64,000 bases of DNA from Lachnospiraceae bacterium (GTDB taxonomy: Bacteria > Bacillota > Clostridia > Lachnospirales > Lachnospiraceae): the NCBI GenBank assembly GCA_017622795.1, contig JAGAQI010000047.1:186001-250000 (forward strand). Reading direction: 5' to 3'. Every line of letters begins with the position of its first letter. Positions within the stretch are counted from its first letter, which is position 1. A program made the position numbers and the translations under genes. This document shows, piece after piece, positions 1 through 8,748 of this stretch. A model generated the notes under the pieces. That model searched no databases and had not been told where the DNA came from. It saw only the letters and a list, made by a program, of their open reading frames with translations.

Positions 1-262
1 TGTACAAAATATTCATATTATGAGTAAACAAAAAGAAAGGCATTAGTATAAGACTATATCCATATGAATACCATAAATCCTCCGTATTTTTCCACGGGAG
101 CCCCATCATATTTGCCGCATGACTCCAATAGCCCATCTCATCATTGAAAATAACTGGACCTGCCAAATCTGCAATATTCCATATCCTCATTAGTAATATC
201 ACCATAGAACATATGCCTGTTAATAAAAATATCCATCTCTTATTCTTAGACTCACTGTGCAT
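1..262 (-). CDS. membrane glycosyltransferase (GT39/ArnT-like), N-terminal part
   Basis: The reading frame opens with ATG at 262 behind AGAAAGGTGG and runs off the window edge, giving 87 residues. The N-terminus is short and basic, then comes a hydrophobic segment (about residues 11-27), then the loop FNDEMGYWSHAANMMG, then a second hydrophobic stretch ending in FFLFTHN. An acidic DE pair in the first extracytoplasmic loop right after TM1 is typical of polyprenyl-phosphate-sugar-dependent membrane glycosyltransferases of the GT39/GT83 type. It starts 4 bases after the stop of the upstream glycosyltransferase, so it belongs to the same operon. Role inferred: adds a sugar to the polysaccharide, or decorates it, outside the membrane. 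The family is tentative because the rest is missing. Confidence 0.65.
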   Translation of the reverse strand, partial: MHSESKNKRWIFLLTGICSMVILLMRIWNIADLAGPVIFNDEMGYWSHAANMMGLPWKNTEDLWYSYGYSLILMPFFLFTHNMNILY

Positions 263-266
263 TATT

Positions 267-1427
267 TTACCACCTTTCTACTTTTGCAACAAATTTTTTC
301 ACTACTTTCGCTATATTTTCAGCTGCGCATTGTTCTTTCACAAAATCGCATCCTTTTCGCGAAATGCTCTGCGAGTCCATCACTAATCCCTCAATTATTT
401 CAGCTAAATGCTTTGCCTTAATATCCTTTTTAACTTTTTTTATGCTATCATTTGGCAACTCACTAAACCAACCTATATCCGTAACTATACACGGCTTACC
501 AATACTCATGCTTTGAATTAGCGTTGCGGACGATTCTCCATTATAAGGATAACGCAAATTTAAGATTACATCACACGAACTCAACGCATCATAAAAATCT
601 TCATTATCTAAGAAGCCCGTCTTATGTATATACTCATCAAGATAAGAATCCACATAATCACCTTCGCCAATCATAACATAATGAATCTTTTCTTTGTGTG
701 TGCAATTATATTCTTTCACCGCCTGACAACTAATCTCATTCTGCTTACTAGGAGCAATAAAACCGGCCGCCCCAATAATTTTCTCGCTGTTCTTAATTCC
801 AAAACGTTTTTTTAAAAAGTCCTTCTTTAATTCTGTTTCAATTTTGTTTTCGACTAGATTGATTTTACATATCTTTTCTTTCGCAATTACATTTTCAATC
901 TGCCCTGCTGCGTATTCAGAATGCACAAAAACCCCTTTTGCCTTTCTTAGAACTTCTGCATTCATGCGGACATTCGCCGCCAAATCCTTATGCAGCAATA
1001 AATTTGGCTCTGGATTTTGTTTCAAACTATCCTTAATATATCGAATGCCTTTTGCGCCTTCCATTTCATACACTTTTTGGTAGAGAATCCCTTTTTTCGC
1101 ATAGTAGTCCACTGTTAAATAAAAAAGACTTACATCATGCATAATGACATAGCCTGGATATTTATCCATAAGTTCATACATGAATTCATGAGCATCTGGA
1201 TTATTACCAAAGTTATATAAAAGTACATCATAACCAGCTAATACCATTTCCGATTCATAATTAATGATTGGAAAATGCTTTGTAATCTTTTTATTTTCTA
1301 ATTTATATCCGTTCACTAAGATAGTAATCTCAAAATATTTTTCCAGACCCCATATCAGCGATTCACTATATTCACTGATTCCTGATTTCACAGGCCAGAA
1401 TGGACTAATATACAACAGTTTCTTCAT
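267..1427 (-). CDS. glycosyltransferase family 4-like
   Basis: 386 residues, GT-B fold type. The N-terminus (LLYISPFWPVKSGISEYSE) has the glycine-rich acceptor-side loop seen in GT4 enzymes. The C-terminal half carries a donor-site region, NLRYPYNGESSATLIQSMS, which matches the E-x7-E style nucleotide-sugar site, followed by GKPCIVTDIGWFSELP. It is soluble, with no membrane segment, so it acts at the cytoplasmic face on a lipid-linked glycan. ATG at 1427 follows AGAGGAAAG. It is the fourth glycosyltransferase of the operon in transcription order. Sugar specificity cannot be read from the sequence. Confidence 0.85.
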   Translation of the reverse strand: MKKLLYISPFWPVKSGISEYSESLIWGLEKYFEITILVNGYKLENKKITKHFPIINYESEMVLAGYDVLLYNFGNNPDAHEFMYELMDKYPGYVIMHDVSLFYLTVDYYAKKGILYQKVYEMEGAKGIRYIKDSLKQNPEPNLLLHKDLAANVRMNAEVLRKAKGVFVHSEYAAGQIENVIAKEKICKINLVENKIETELKKDFLKKRFGIKNSEKIIGAAGFIAPSKQNEISCQAVKEYNCTHKEKIHYVMIGEGDYVDSYLDEYIHKTGFLDNEDFYDALSSCDVILNLRYPYNGESSATLIQSMSIGKPCIVTDIGWFSELPNDSIKKVKKDIKAKHLAEIIEGLVMDSQSISRKGCDFVKEQCAAENIAKVVKKFVAKVERW

Positions 1428-1450
1428 CTATCTTTCCTCTTCACCGTTTA

Positions 1451-2497
1451 TTAATTTCCGAGCAGCTTATCAATTACATAATTCCAGTTAACATTCTTAT
1501 CCAGCAGTGTCAGATAACCTTGTTCACCCATCTGTTTAGCAACCTTTCGATTTTTATACAAGTAATCTATTTTAGCTGCCACTGCCTGTGGATTTTCATC
1601 AAGAACATATCCATTTACACCATCTTGGATAAATTCTAAAGGTCCTCCCGCATCTTTATGCACAATTACTGGCTTTTTAGAGAAAAATCCCTCCAAAGTA
1701 ATATAGCCGTAGTCCTCGTCATATGCTCCGAAGTAAACTCCAAGACATTTTGCATAATAATCAATCTTTTCTTCTTCAGAGATGAATCCGGCCAGTTTCA
1801 CTCTCTTTTGCAGGCGATATTTGCTTATCAAGGATTTCAAATACTCAATCTCTGTTTTGCTTCCTCCACCTGCAATTACAACTTTTGCATCGGTTTTTAA
1901 ATACCTTGCAGCCTCCACTAACACTCTTTGTCGCTTAATTTGGTCAATTCTACTAGGGTAAAAGATAAAATCACCCAATTCTTTAAATCCCAATTTCTCA
2001 TAGTTAAGCGGCGGATGATAAAGAGTTTCACTTTTTAACGAGTTGTATTTCAATAAACGGTCTCTCGAATTATCCGAAATTGTAAAAATACTTTTCGCTT
2101 CTTGCAAATATTTTGTATCATGTACCTGAATCATCTCTCTAACTTCCAGGCCACCTTCCATATGCTCCAAATCCCCATATTTGGTCCCAAATAAATCATA
2201 AGCCTGACGATGCTGGTGCATAAGCCATACCACTTTATTTTCATGCTTCACGTAAAATGCCGGGAACTTCATTGCAATAACCAAATCAATTTTTTCACCA
2301 TTAATCTCGGATAAATCTAACATTCTGCCCATCATCATGCAGTCCATAATAGTCCTAGCAGGATACCATTTAAACGGTACAGTAACAATATCTGCCTCAT
2401 GTCCTCTTTTCTTCAATTCATCTCGCAACATTTGTGTAAGTATCTCTGCTCCTCCAGTTATAAAAGGAACCTGCACCGTTGCAATTGCAATTTTCAT
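1451..2497 (-). CDS. glycosyltransferase family 4-like
   Basis: About 348 residues if started at the ATG at 2497, which has GGAGG 8 bases upstream. An in-frame ATG at 2512 overlaps the previous stop codon and has no good ribosome site. N-terminal motif IATVQVPFITGGAEILTQML is the GGAE acceptor loop of GT4 enzymes. The C-terminal region has YPSRIDQIKRQRVLVEA and AYDEDYGYITLEGFFSKKPV, the donor-binding E-x7-E region. No signal or membrane segment. It lies between two other glycosyltransferases with almost no spacing and is clearly cotranscribed with them. Donor and linkage unknown. Confidence 0.88.
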   Translation of the reverse strand: MKIAIATVQVPFITGGAEILTQMLRDELKKRGHEADIVTVPFKWYPARTIMDCMMMGRMLDLSEINGEKIDLVIAMKFPAFYVKHENKVVWLMHQHRQAYDLFGTKYGDLEHMEGGLEVREMIQVHDTKYLQEAKSIFTISDNSRDRLLKYNSLKSETLYHPPLNYEKLGFKELGDFIFYPSRIDQIKRQRVLVEAARYLKTDAKVVIAGGGSKTEIEYLKSLISKYRLQKRVKLAGFISEEEKIDYYAKCLGVYFGAYDEDYGYITLEGFFSKKPVIVHKDAGGPLEFIQDGVNGYVLDENPQAVAAKIDYLYKNRKVAKQMGEQGYLTLLDKNVNWNYVIDKLLGN

Positions 2498-2511
2498 TTT
2501 TTTATCCTCCA

Positions 2512-3606
2512 TTACAATCCCATATTGTACTTTTCATTCAATATCCCGCAAAATATCTTCTTTATTTCAGTACACGTAAATCTAGAAGCGTAATTATTTC
2601 GGCCAGCTTCTATCAACATATCTCTTGCTGCTTTTTGATTCATAATAACATGAATTCCAGCAGCGTACGCTTTCATATCATCTGCTAATATCAACTGTTT
2701 TTTTCCTAAGGTTTCACAAATTGCAGACGTATCTTTTGCAATTACAGGAATTTCAAAATAATTCGCCTCAATAAGAGGAACACAGAATCCTTCATGTTCA
2801 CTCAGGCAAAGAAACACATCGCTCCCTAAATAGTATGACATTAGTGTAGCATCATTTATTTCTCCAATAAATTCTACACACTCCTCTAAGCCATATTCTA
2901 TCATTCTGTTCTTTATCAAGTCATTATATAGTGGAAGTCCTTCATCAAACTTACCCACAATCCGCAATTTTATCCGTTCTTCATAGTTTCTACAGAAGCT
3001 ATACAGTACATCGAGCAATTGCAAATGTCCTTTATTCGGAGCAACTCTGCCAACAAATAAAAGATTAATAGTCTGACTATGCAATAATTCTCTTAAAATC
3101 TGTTCGTCTGGAACTTTGCTACCCCATTCTTCAATTTTGTTAAACGGAGGACAAATAGCAATCCGTTCTTTCTCTACATACTCCTCCACATCTTCTGCGT
3201 TATACCAAGAGTCGCAGAGCCATAATGCCTTTTTAAAATCCTTTGCTAAACGAACTGTCTGAAGTCTTCCAAGCTTACATTGAGAATAATGATGTTCATT
3301 ATAGCCCTCAAAAAAGCCCTCTGGAGTAATGTTATGGTATCGGAAAACTATCTTCGCTTGCGCTGCCCTAAGAAATGTTTCTCCCATTTCCCAAAACACG
3401 CTGTGGTGATAAAGAACGATATTATTTTCATCTTGAAGAATCTCTTCCAGTTTCTCGTCTGCAATATACTCTACATGTGAATTAAAACAATTTTGGGCAT
3501 ACACAAAGCATTCATATCTCTCTTTTAAAATCCCATACATTATCTCTATATCATTTCCAATCGCATCGTGGTTCGTTACAGTCTGATGCATTAATACTAT
3601 CTTCAT
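2512..3606 (-). CDS. glycosyltransferase family 4-like
   Basis: 364 residues. The N-terminal half is atypical (MKIVLMHQTVTNHDAIGND) and a YRYHNITPEG-like segment is present. The C-terminal half is a standard GT4 donor domain: LLFVGRVAPNKGHLQLLDV, then CLSEHEGFCVPLIEANYF with the E-x7-E glutamates, then EIPVIAKDTSAICET. Its start codon overlaps the stop of the coiled-coil methyltransferase by 4 bases (ATGA), indicating translational coupling. Soluble and presumably acting on the growing lipid-linked glycan at the inner membrane face. Specificity unknown. Confidence 0.88.
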   Translation of the reverse strand: MKIVLMHQTVTNHDAIGNDIEIMYGILKERYECFVYAQNCFNSHVEYIADEKLEEILQDENNIVLYHHSVFWEMGETFLRAAQAKIVFRYHNITPEGFFEGYNEHHYSQCKLGRLQTVRLAKDFKKALWLCDSWYNAEDVEEYVEKERIAICPPFNKIEEWGSKVPDEQILRELLHSQTINLLFVGRVAPNKGHLQLLDVLYSFCRNYEERIKLRIVGKFDEGLPLYNDLIKNRMIEYGLEECVEFIGEINDATLMSYYLGSDVFLCLSEHEGFCVPLIEANYFEIPVIAKDTSAICETLGKKQLILADDMKAYAAGIHVIMNQKAARDMLIEAGRNNYASRFTCTEIKKIFCGILNEKYNMGL

Positions 3607-5522
3607 TCTTTCACCGCCATTAATGAATATGCCTGTTCCATATTAAATCTGAAAACTATATCACGTATTTTGTCATTTGGATCATCATAAGAGTACGGTA
3701 CAAAATTTAACGGACGAAGCATTCTGCATTCCTCCACTTTGAAGCCACTACTACTCACCATGAGATTCAACAACTCTGGTGGAATTTGCTTCTTATGAGT
3801 CGGATCCATATAAAAATAATACGTAGAAATCAAAATATTCAAAGGATTCGGAGTCTCCAATATCAAACCTCCGCCCACCTTTAAAACTCTATGGCTTTCC
3901 TTCAATAATTCCAGTAGTTCCCCAGTTTCCAAATGTTCAACCATATGAAAACATGATATAAAGTCTACGGAATTATCTTCTAAGGTTGCCAGATATGCCG
4001 TCGCTTCTGATTCTTCAATCCGGATATCGGAGTTGATTCCTTTAACCTTATCAATTACCATAGGATTACTATCTACACCATAAGCGGGATAACCATTCTG
4101 ATTTAATAATTCAACAAATTCTCCCTCGCCACAGCCAAGATCAATCATCACTAAATCATCTGTCTTATCACCTAAGCACTGCTCAACAAATGGTAGATAC
4201 TGCTTTTGCCTTTCAGCAACCTCTTCCCTGGAATCACACATGATTTTTTCGTTGTAATCCATGTAAAATGCATTTAATATTTTTTTAACCTGGAGCATAT
4301 TATCCTTTTCATCAAGTTCTCTCTTGACTTGTTCTTCCCGCCAAAGGCTAACTTCCTTGATGTCCATCTCATTGCGAATAATTGCTTTCAAAAGCACAGT
4401 TATTTTTTCATCGCAACTCTTCTGCAATATGTCCAATGCATCTTTTAATCTGACTATTTCTTGTATTTCTTCTTTCTTCCACAACTCACTCTGCGCAAGC
4501 TGTTCTGCCAATCTTCTCTGTTCAGAAATTAAATTCTGTCTTTCTCGTTTTTCTTCCTCGCTTATTTGCTGAAGATTTTCCTTCACTTCAATGAATTGTC
4601 TTGTGCCGAGTTCCACCTCAGAAACTACAGAAGCAATTTCTTGTTCTATATCACCTCTCAACCTTGTAATTTCATCTATTGTCTTCTCACTTAATTGGCT
4701 TACCATATCTTCCAGATTTTCCATCGAATCCCATAAATTCTGTTCACGCTCATTAGTTTTTTCATCATGATCCAAAACGGCAAATTCCAAATCACGCCTC
4801 AGCATGTCCAACTTGTTCTGCTGTTCCATAAGCAGCTTGTTTTTTCTTCTATCATATAAAACTAAATCATTTATACTACTCTGAGTATTTGCCAACATTC
4901 TCGGAAGAAAAATAATACATTTGATCCACCTTAATGCATATCCAAGTACCGGAATCCGCTTAATACCTCTGACTAGTTTTTCTTTCCATACTATCTTGCG
5001 AAGACCCTTAACCGTAATTCCATATTTTTTCCCTTCTTCCGATATACATAATGAATATAAAAAATCGGCTTTTGTAATTTTACGGTTTTCCAAATTGACT
5101 AGCACATTTTCTAAGGCATCTTTATCTATTTCACGCAATAAAATACTTTTATAGGCGATACGCGCAAATAATTCTCCGTCGTTTTTTAAAATCTCCTTTC
5201 CATCTACTGTTCTATATGGAGCAAAAAAACGATAAACTTTCTTGGTGCACGCACGAATAACTCTATAAATTCCCAACCTAGAAAGTTTTTCATCCAATCC
5301 CCTAATAGTCTTATTTTGAGTAATATTTTCCTGATATTGAACTGGCTCTGTTTTTTCAATCTGCGCAGAAATCAATCGACTGTCTTTCATCTGCTTCGTT
5401 TCTACAGCAATTTCTGCCATTAAACGATCCATGGAATACAACTCATATTTATTCTCAATATCCAATTTCTGCAACTGCCACGCACAGTTCCTTGTTTCTT
5501 TAATTACTTTATCTAAATCCAT
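3603..5522 (-). CDS. coiled-coil SAM-dependent methyltransferase, possible glycan-chain capping enzyme
   Basis: 639 residues. Residues 1-200 contain no family I recognise. Residues about 214-407 are strongly heptad-like and charged (repeated E/K/Q/L, several 'LRRDLEFAVLDHDEK'-like segments), predicting a long coiled coil. From about 455 a class I methyltransferase follows: MIDLGCGEGEFVELLNQNG (SAM site), YGVDSNP, ISCFHMVEHL and HRVLKVGGGLILETPNPLN. Genes with this plan next to Wzm/Wzt recall WbdD of E. coli O8/O9a, where a methyltransferase caps the chain and a coiled coil measures it. Here the order is coil then methyltransferase, and no kinase domain is seen. It starts 14 bases after wzt and overlaps the following glycosyltransferase. 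The capping role is inference. Confidence 0.8.
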   Translation of the reverse strand: MDLDKVIKETRNCAWQLQKLDIENKYELYSMDRLMAEIAVETKQMKDSRLISAQIEKTEPVQYQENITQNKTIRGLDEKLSRLGIYRVIRACTKKVYRFFAPYRTVDGKEILKNDGELFARIAYKSILLREIDKDALENVLVNLENRKITKADFLYSLCISEEGKKYGITVKGLRKIVWKEKLVRGIKRIPVLGYALRWIKCIIFLPRMLANTQSSINDLVLYDRRKNKLLMEQQNKLDMLRRDLEFAVLDHDEKTNEREQNLWDSMENLEDMVSQLSEKTIDEITRLRGDIEQEIASVVSEVELGTRQFIEVKENLQQISEEEKRERQNLISEQRRLAEQLAQSELWKKEEIQEIVRLKDALDILQKSCDEKITVLLKAIIRNEMDIKEVSLWREEQVKRELDEKDNMLQVKKILNAFYMDYNEKIMCDSREEVAERQKQYLPFVEQCLGDKTDDLVMIDLGCGEGEFVELLNQNGYPAYGVDSNPMVIDKVKGINSDIRIEESEATAYLATLEDNSVDFISCFHMVEHLETGELLELLKESHRVLKVGGGLILETPNPLNILISTYYFYMDPTHKKQIPPELLNLMVSSSGFKVEECRMLRPLNFVPYSYDDPNDKIRDIVFRFNMEQAYSLMAVKE

Positions 5523-5536
5523 AATAACTCCTATTC

Positions 5537-6808
5537 TTATACAGGATTATTGAAGCACTCCCCATGCCACTTGTGACAAATTCTGCTTACACCGATATCC
5601 TCAAATTCCGTCATAGTTATGAATCTGCAAATTTCTCTTTTATAATCCGCATAAACTCCGTATGCTGACTCAATTGCTACATCTACTAAATATTCACCTG
5701 GCAACAATTCGTTCTCCAGTTCAACTAAAATAATTCCAGAATGTTTCATGCTAAGATTTGGCATTTTATCAGCTCTTGTATTTGTACCATAGCAATGCAC
5801 ACCGTCGCTTCTGAAAATACCAATTCCTACACAAACCTCATCAGATGCCTTCAGTACTTCATAATCAATTTTCAAGCAAACTGTTTCACCCGTTCGAAAT
5901 ACTGCTTTTTGTTGCTGATTTGTATCATATGTCATAACATTTTTAATAATTATGCTTTGGTTACCAATTTGGCTTTCACTATTTGTTTTGTCTCGAGAAT
6001 CCTCTGCTTCCTTTTCTTCTTTTGCCTCATTGCCATCATTACTCTTAGTTTCAGCCAAAGCTTCCTGCGCTAATTCACCCATATATCCTAAATACATTGG
6101 GTGCACATCTCGCGGTGTTCCTTCTTTTGCAATTTTTCCATCTTTAATCCAGAGACTTCTTTCACAAATCTGTTCAATCTGACCCAAGGAATGCGAAACA
6201 ATAACTATCGTTGTTCCATTTGCCTTAATTTCTCTCAGCTTATTAAAACACTTTGCCTGAAAATTCGCATCACCCACAGCCAAAATTTCATCAATAAGCA
6301 AAACATCTGCATCTACATTAATTGCTACTGCAAATGCAAGTCTCATATACATACCAGAAGAGTATGTTCTAACCGGACTATCAATATATTTTTCCAATTC
6401 AGAAAATGCAATTATATCACTTACCCGTTTATCAATCTCCTTTTTAGTCAAGCCAAAAATAGAAGCATTGGTATAGATATTTTCCCTACCGGTCATGTCC
6501 GGATGAAAACCTGCACCAAGCTCAATTAAGCTAGACACTCTTCCAGTAATCTCAATGGAACCACTGTCCGGATACATAATTCTGGTAAGTAATTTTAATG
6601 TAGTACTTTTGCCGCAACCATTATTACCAATTAAACCAATTGCCTCACCTTTTCTTACACTAAAAGAAACATCATCAAGTACCACTCGTTCTTCATACAT
6701 CCGTCGACTTCTAAATAAAACTTTCTCTTTTAAAGTCGTCCCTTTGTCATGATAGACCCTAAATTTTTTGGTTATATTTTTTACCTCAATTGCATTTTCA
6801 GGTAACAT
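5537..6808 (-). CDS. wzt: polysaccharide ABC exporter ATP-binding protein (Wzt/TagH type) with C-terminal extension
   Basis: 423 residues. The ABC ATPase domain has Walker A GNNGCGKST (about 61-69), signature YSSGMYMRLAFA and Walker B VLLIDEILAVGD. An acidic low-complexity linker (about 250-280, EAKEEKEAEDS) leads into a C-terminal beta-rich domain of about 140 residues, as in Wzt proteins that recognise the finished, end-modified glycan. The length fits long-form Wzt and exceeds plain TagH-like ATPases. It abuts wzm (stop 6809). The presence of the extra domain next to a methyltransferase supports export of a chain-terminated polymer. Start has GGAGG 8 bases upstream. Confidence 0.92.
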   Translation of the reverse strand: MLPENAIEVKNITKKFRVYHDKGTTLKEKVLFRSRRMYEERVVLDDVSFSVRKGEAIGLIGNNGCGKSTTLKLLTRIMYPDSGSIEITGRVSSLIELGAGFHPDMTGRENIYTNASIFGLTKKEIDKRVSDIIAFSELEKYIDSPVRTYSSGMYMRLAFAVAINVDADVLLIDEILAVGDANFQAKCFNKLREIKANGTTIVIVSHSLGQIEQICERSLWIKDGKIAKEGTPRDVHPMYLGYMGELAQEALAETKSNDGNEAKEEKEAEDSRDKTNSESQIGNQSIIIKNVMTYDTNQQQKAVFRTGETVCLKIDYEVLKASDEVCVGIGIFRSDGVHCYGTNTRADKMPNLSMKHSGIILVELENELLPGEYLVDVAIESAYGVYADYKREICRFITMTEFEDIGVSRICHKWHGECFNNPV

Positions 6809-7585
6809 CTACATTTCCTCCGCAAAATGCTTCTTTAACTTTCCAAATAACAAAGTTCCAATAATAAGTAACCCCACACCTACACCAACTGCGTGAAGCA
6901 GCGTTGCCAGTTCTGGTACTTTTCCTTCATACAGAACATCCCTATAGGCAATAATAACCGGGGTCATTGGATTCATATAAAATATACTCTTAATTTCTTC
7001 CGGCACCTGATCAACAGAATACATAACCGGTGACAAAAACTGCCATGCCATAGTTACAATACCAAGAATGTACTCCAAGTCTCGGATATAAACTGTTGCA
7101 GCAGACGAAATCATTGCAACACCTAATGCCAGTAAATATTCCACAAGCATAATAACCGGCAAGCATAATAACGCCAGTGGATTCAATGTTCTTCCGCTAA
7201 AAATCAATACTGCAAAAATAACCAGAAAACTCAAAAGCATATTTACAAACTGACTGGTTACAAATGCGATAGGTAACACTTCTCTTGGAAAGTAAATCTT
7301 CTTTACCATGTCTTGCTGCGCCCAAATACAGCTTGCTCCTCCGGAAACAGAAGTACTGAAAAAAATCCATGGTACCAGGGCCACAAACAGGAATAAATAA
7401 TAATCCTCTATACCCATTCTCATGACGGTAGAAAATACAAATGTATATACTAACAGCTGTAATAGCGGGTTAATAAAGGTCCATAAAAATCCCAATACGG
7501 AACCTTTATAACGTCCTTTTAAGTCCCTCTTTACCAAGCTGAAAATCATCTCTCGGTATGCATATAATTCTTTAATAAGTTTCAT
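6809..7585 (-). CDS. wzm: polysaccharide ABC exporter permease (Wzm/TagG type)
   Basis: About 258 residues from ATG 7585 (GAGG just upstream). A TTG at 7597 overlaps the previous stop and would add four residues. It is an ABC-2 family permease: amphipathic start VKRDLKGRYKGSVLGFLW, then six hydrophobic segments, including FINPLLQLLVYTFVFSTVM and MAWQFLSPVMYSVDQVP. The GSxLGxxW motif and PVMYS motif are characteristic of Wzm/TagG/KpsM-like proteins. It pairs with the adjacent Wzt to move a completed undecaprenyl-linked glycan across the cytoplasmic membrane. Confidence 0.93.
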   Translation of the reverse strand: MKLIKELYAYREMIFSLVKRDLKGRYKGSVLGFLWTFINPLLQLLVYTFVFSTVMRMGIEDYYLFLFVALVPWIFFSTSVSGGASCIWAQQDMVKKIYFPREVLPIAFVTSQFVNMLLSFLVIFAVLIFSGRTLNPLALLCLPVIMLVEYLLALGVAMISSAATVYIRDLEYILGIVTMAWQFLSPVMYSVDQVPEEIKSIFYMNPMTPVIIAYRDVLYEGKVPELATLLHAVGVGVGLLIIGTLLFGKLKKHFAEEM

Positions 7586-7593
7586 AAACTGCC

Positions 7594-8748
7594 TCAATCT
7601 TTCACTAAATCTCTATACACCTTCATAAGTGTCTCTCCGGCATTTTTCCAGGAGTATTCCTTCACTTTTTGAAAACCTTTCCGAACTAATTCTTCTCTTA
7701 ATTCTTCTTGCTCAAACAAACGAATAAGTCCATCTTTTATAGACTCCACCGACCTCGCATCCACCAGCACCGTTTCATCTCCCGCAATTTCCTCCATAGA
7801 AGAATCCTTAGATGTTAACACCGGTGTTCCACATGCCATCGCTTCCAACACCGGCATGCCAAATCCTTCGTAAACAGAAGGGAAGCAAAAAGCAAAGGCT
7901 CCTGCCATTAGCACAGGTACTTCCTCATCTGCCACATAACCGGTAAATAGTACGTCCTGCTCCAAGCCAAGCTCCTGAACTGTATGGAAAATTTCTTCAT
8001 ACATCCAGCCCTTGCCACCGGCCAATACCAGACACGGGAAGTCTTCTTTTCCCTTCTTTGCCTCTGCATATGCCTGTACCAGACGGACCAGATTCTTTCT
8101 TGGTTCCAGGGTGCCAAGATAAAGAAAATACTCTTTTCCAATACCGTACTTTTCTTTTACCTTGGCAAGAAGCTCTTTATCTTCCAGCGGTTGAAAGCGT
8201 TCAAAATCCACGCCACAGTACACCACACTGATTTTCTCCGCCGGTACGTTATAGTATTTTAAAATTTCCTTTTTACTAAACTCGGAATCCGTTACAATGT
8301 GGTCTGCTCTTCTTATACTTGCCTTAAGAGTCCGCTGTAAAAACCACAGCGTCTTTTTCCGCACCGTTTCCGGACAGGCTTTCACCACCATGTCATGCAC
8401 CGTCACCACTTTTTTACCCCGTGTAAAGGGCGGAATATAATAGTTAAAAAAATGGGTCAACTGCTTCTTTTTCGGAAACATCATCGCATATGGCACCGGA
8501 AGGAATGCACTTGCCATGCGGTACAAACTTCCCGGAAACCATTTGCAAGGAACAAGTGTTGCTCCCTTTTCGGTATACTTTTTTAGTATTTCTTCTTTCA
8601 CACCATGGTTTCGTAAGCTGAAATATTCCAGCACATATTCATTTTCCGGATACTGCTTAAGCAGTGCTGTTACCAGTCCGTCTTCGCAAAATCCCACACC
8701 GGATTTTGTTCCGCTAAGCAGTGGCTGTGCATCAAACGCAATTTTCAT
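7594..8748 (-). CDS. glycosyltransferase family 4 (mannosyl/rhamnosyltransferase-like)
   Basis: 384 residues with the full GT4 signature set: N-terminal IAFDAQPLLSGTKSGVG, middle VVTVHDMVV and ADHIVTDSEFSKKEI, donor domain YLGTLEPRKNLVRLVQAYA and FPSVYEGFGMPVLEAMACG (E-x7-E), then TPVLTSKDSS. This subfamily includes mannosyltransferase B-like enzymes and the Pseudomonas A-band transferases WbpX/WbpY. With gmd-rmd just upstream, a D-rhamnosyl donor is plausible but not proven. Its stop lies inside the wzm start region, so the two are translationally linked. Confidence 0.9.
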   Translation of the reverse strand: MKIAFDAQPLLSGTKSGVGFCEDGLVTALLKQYPENEYVLEYFSLRNHGVKEEILKKYTEKGATLVPCKWFPGSLYRMASAFLPVPYAMMFPKKKQLTHFFNYYIPPFTRGKKVVTVHDMVVKACPETVRKKTLWFLQRTLKASIRRADHIVTDSEFSKKEILKYYNVPAEKISVVYCGVDFERFQPLEDKELLAKVKEKYGIGKEYFLYLGTLEPRKNLVRLVQAYAEAKKGKEDFPCLVLAGGKGWMYEEIFHTVQELGLEQDVLFTGYVADEEVPVLMAGAFAFCFPSVYEGFGMPVLEAMACGTPVLTSKDSSMEEIAGDETVLVDARSVESIKDGLIRLFEQEELREELVRKGFQKVKEYSWKNAGETLMKVYRDLVKD

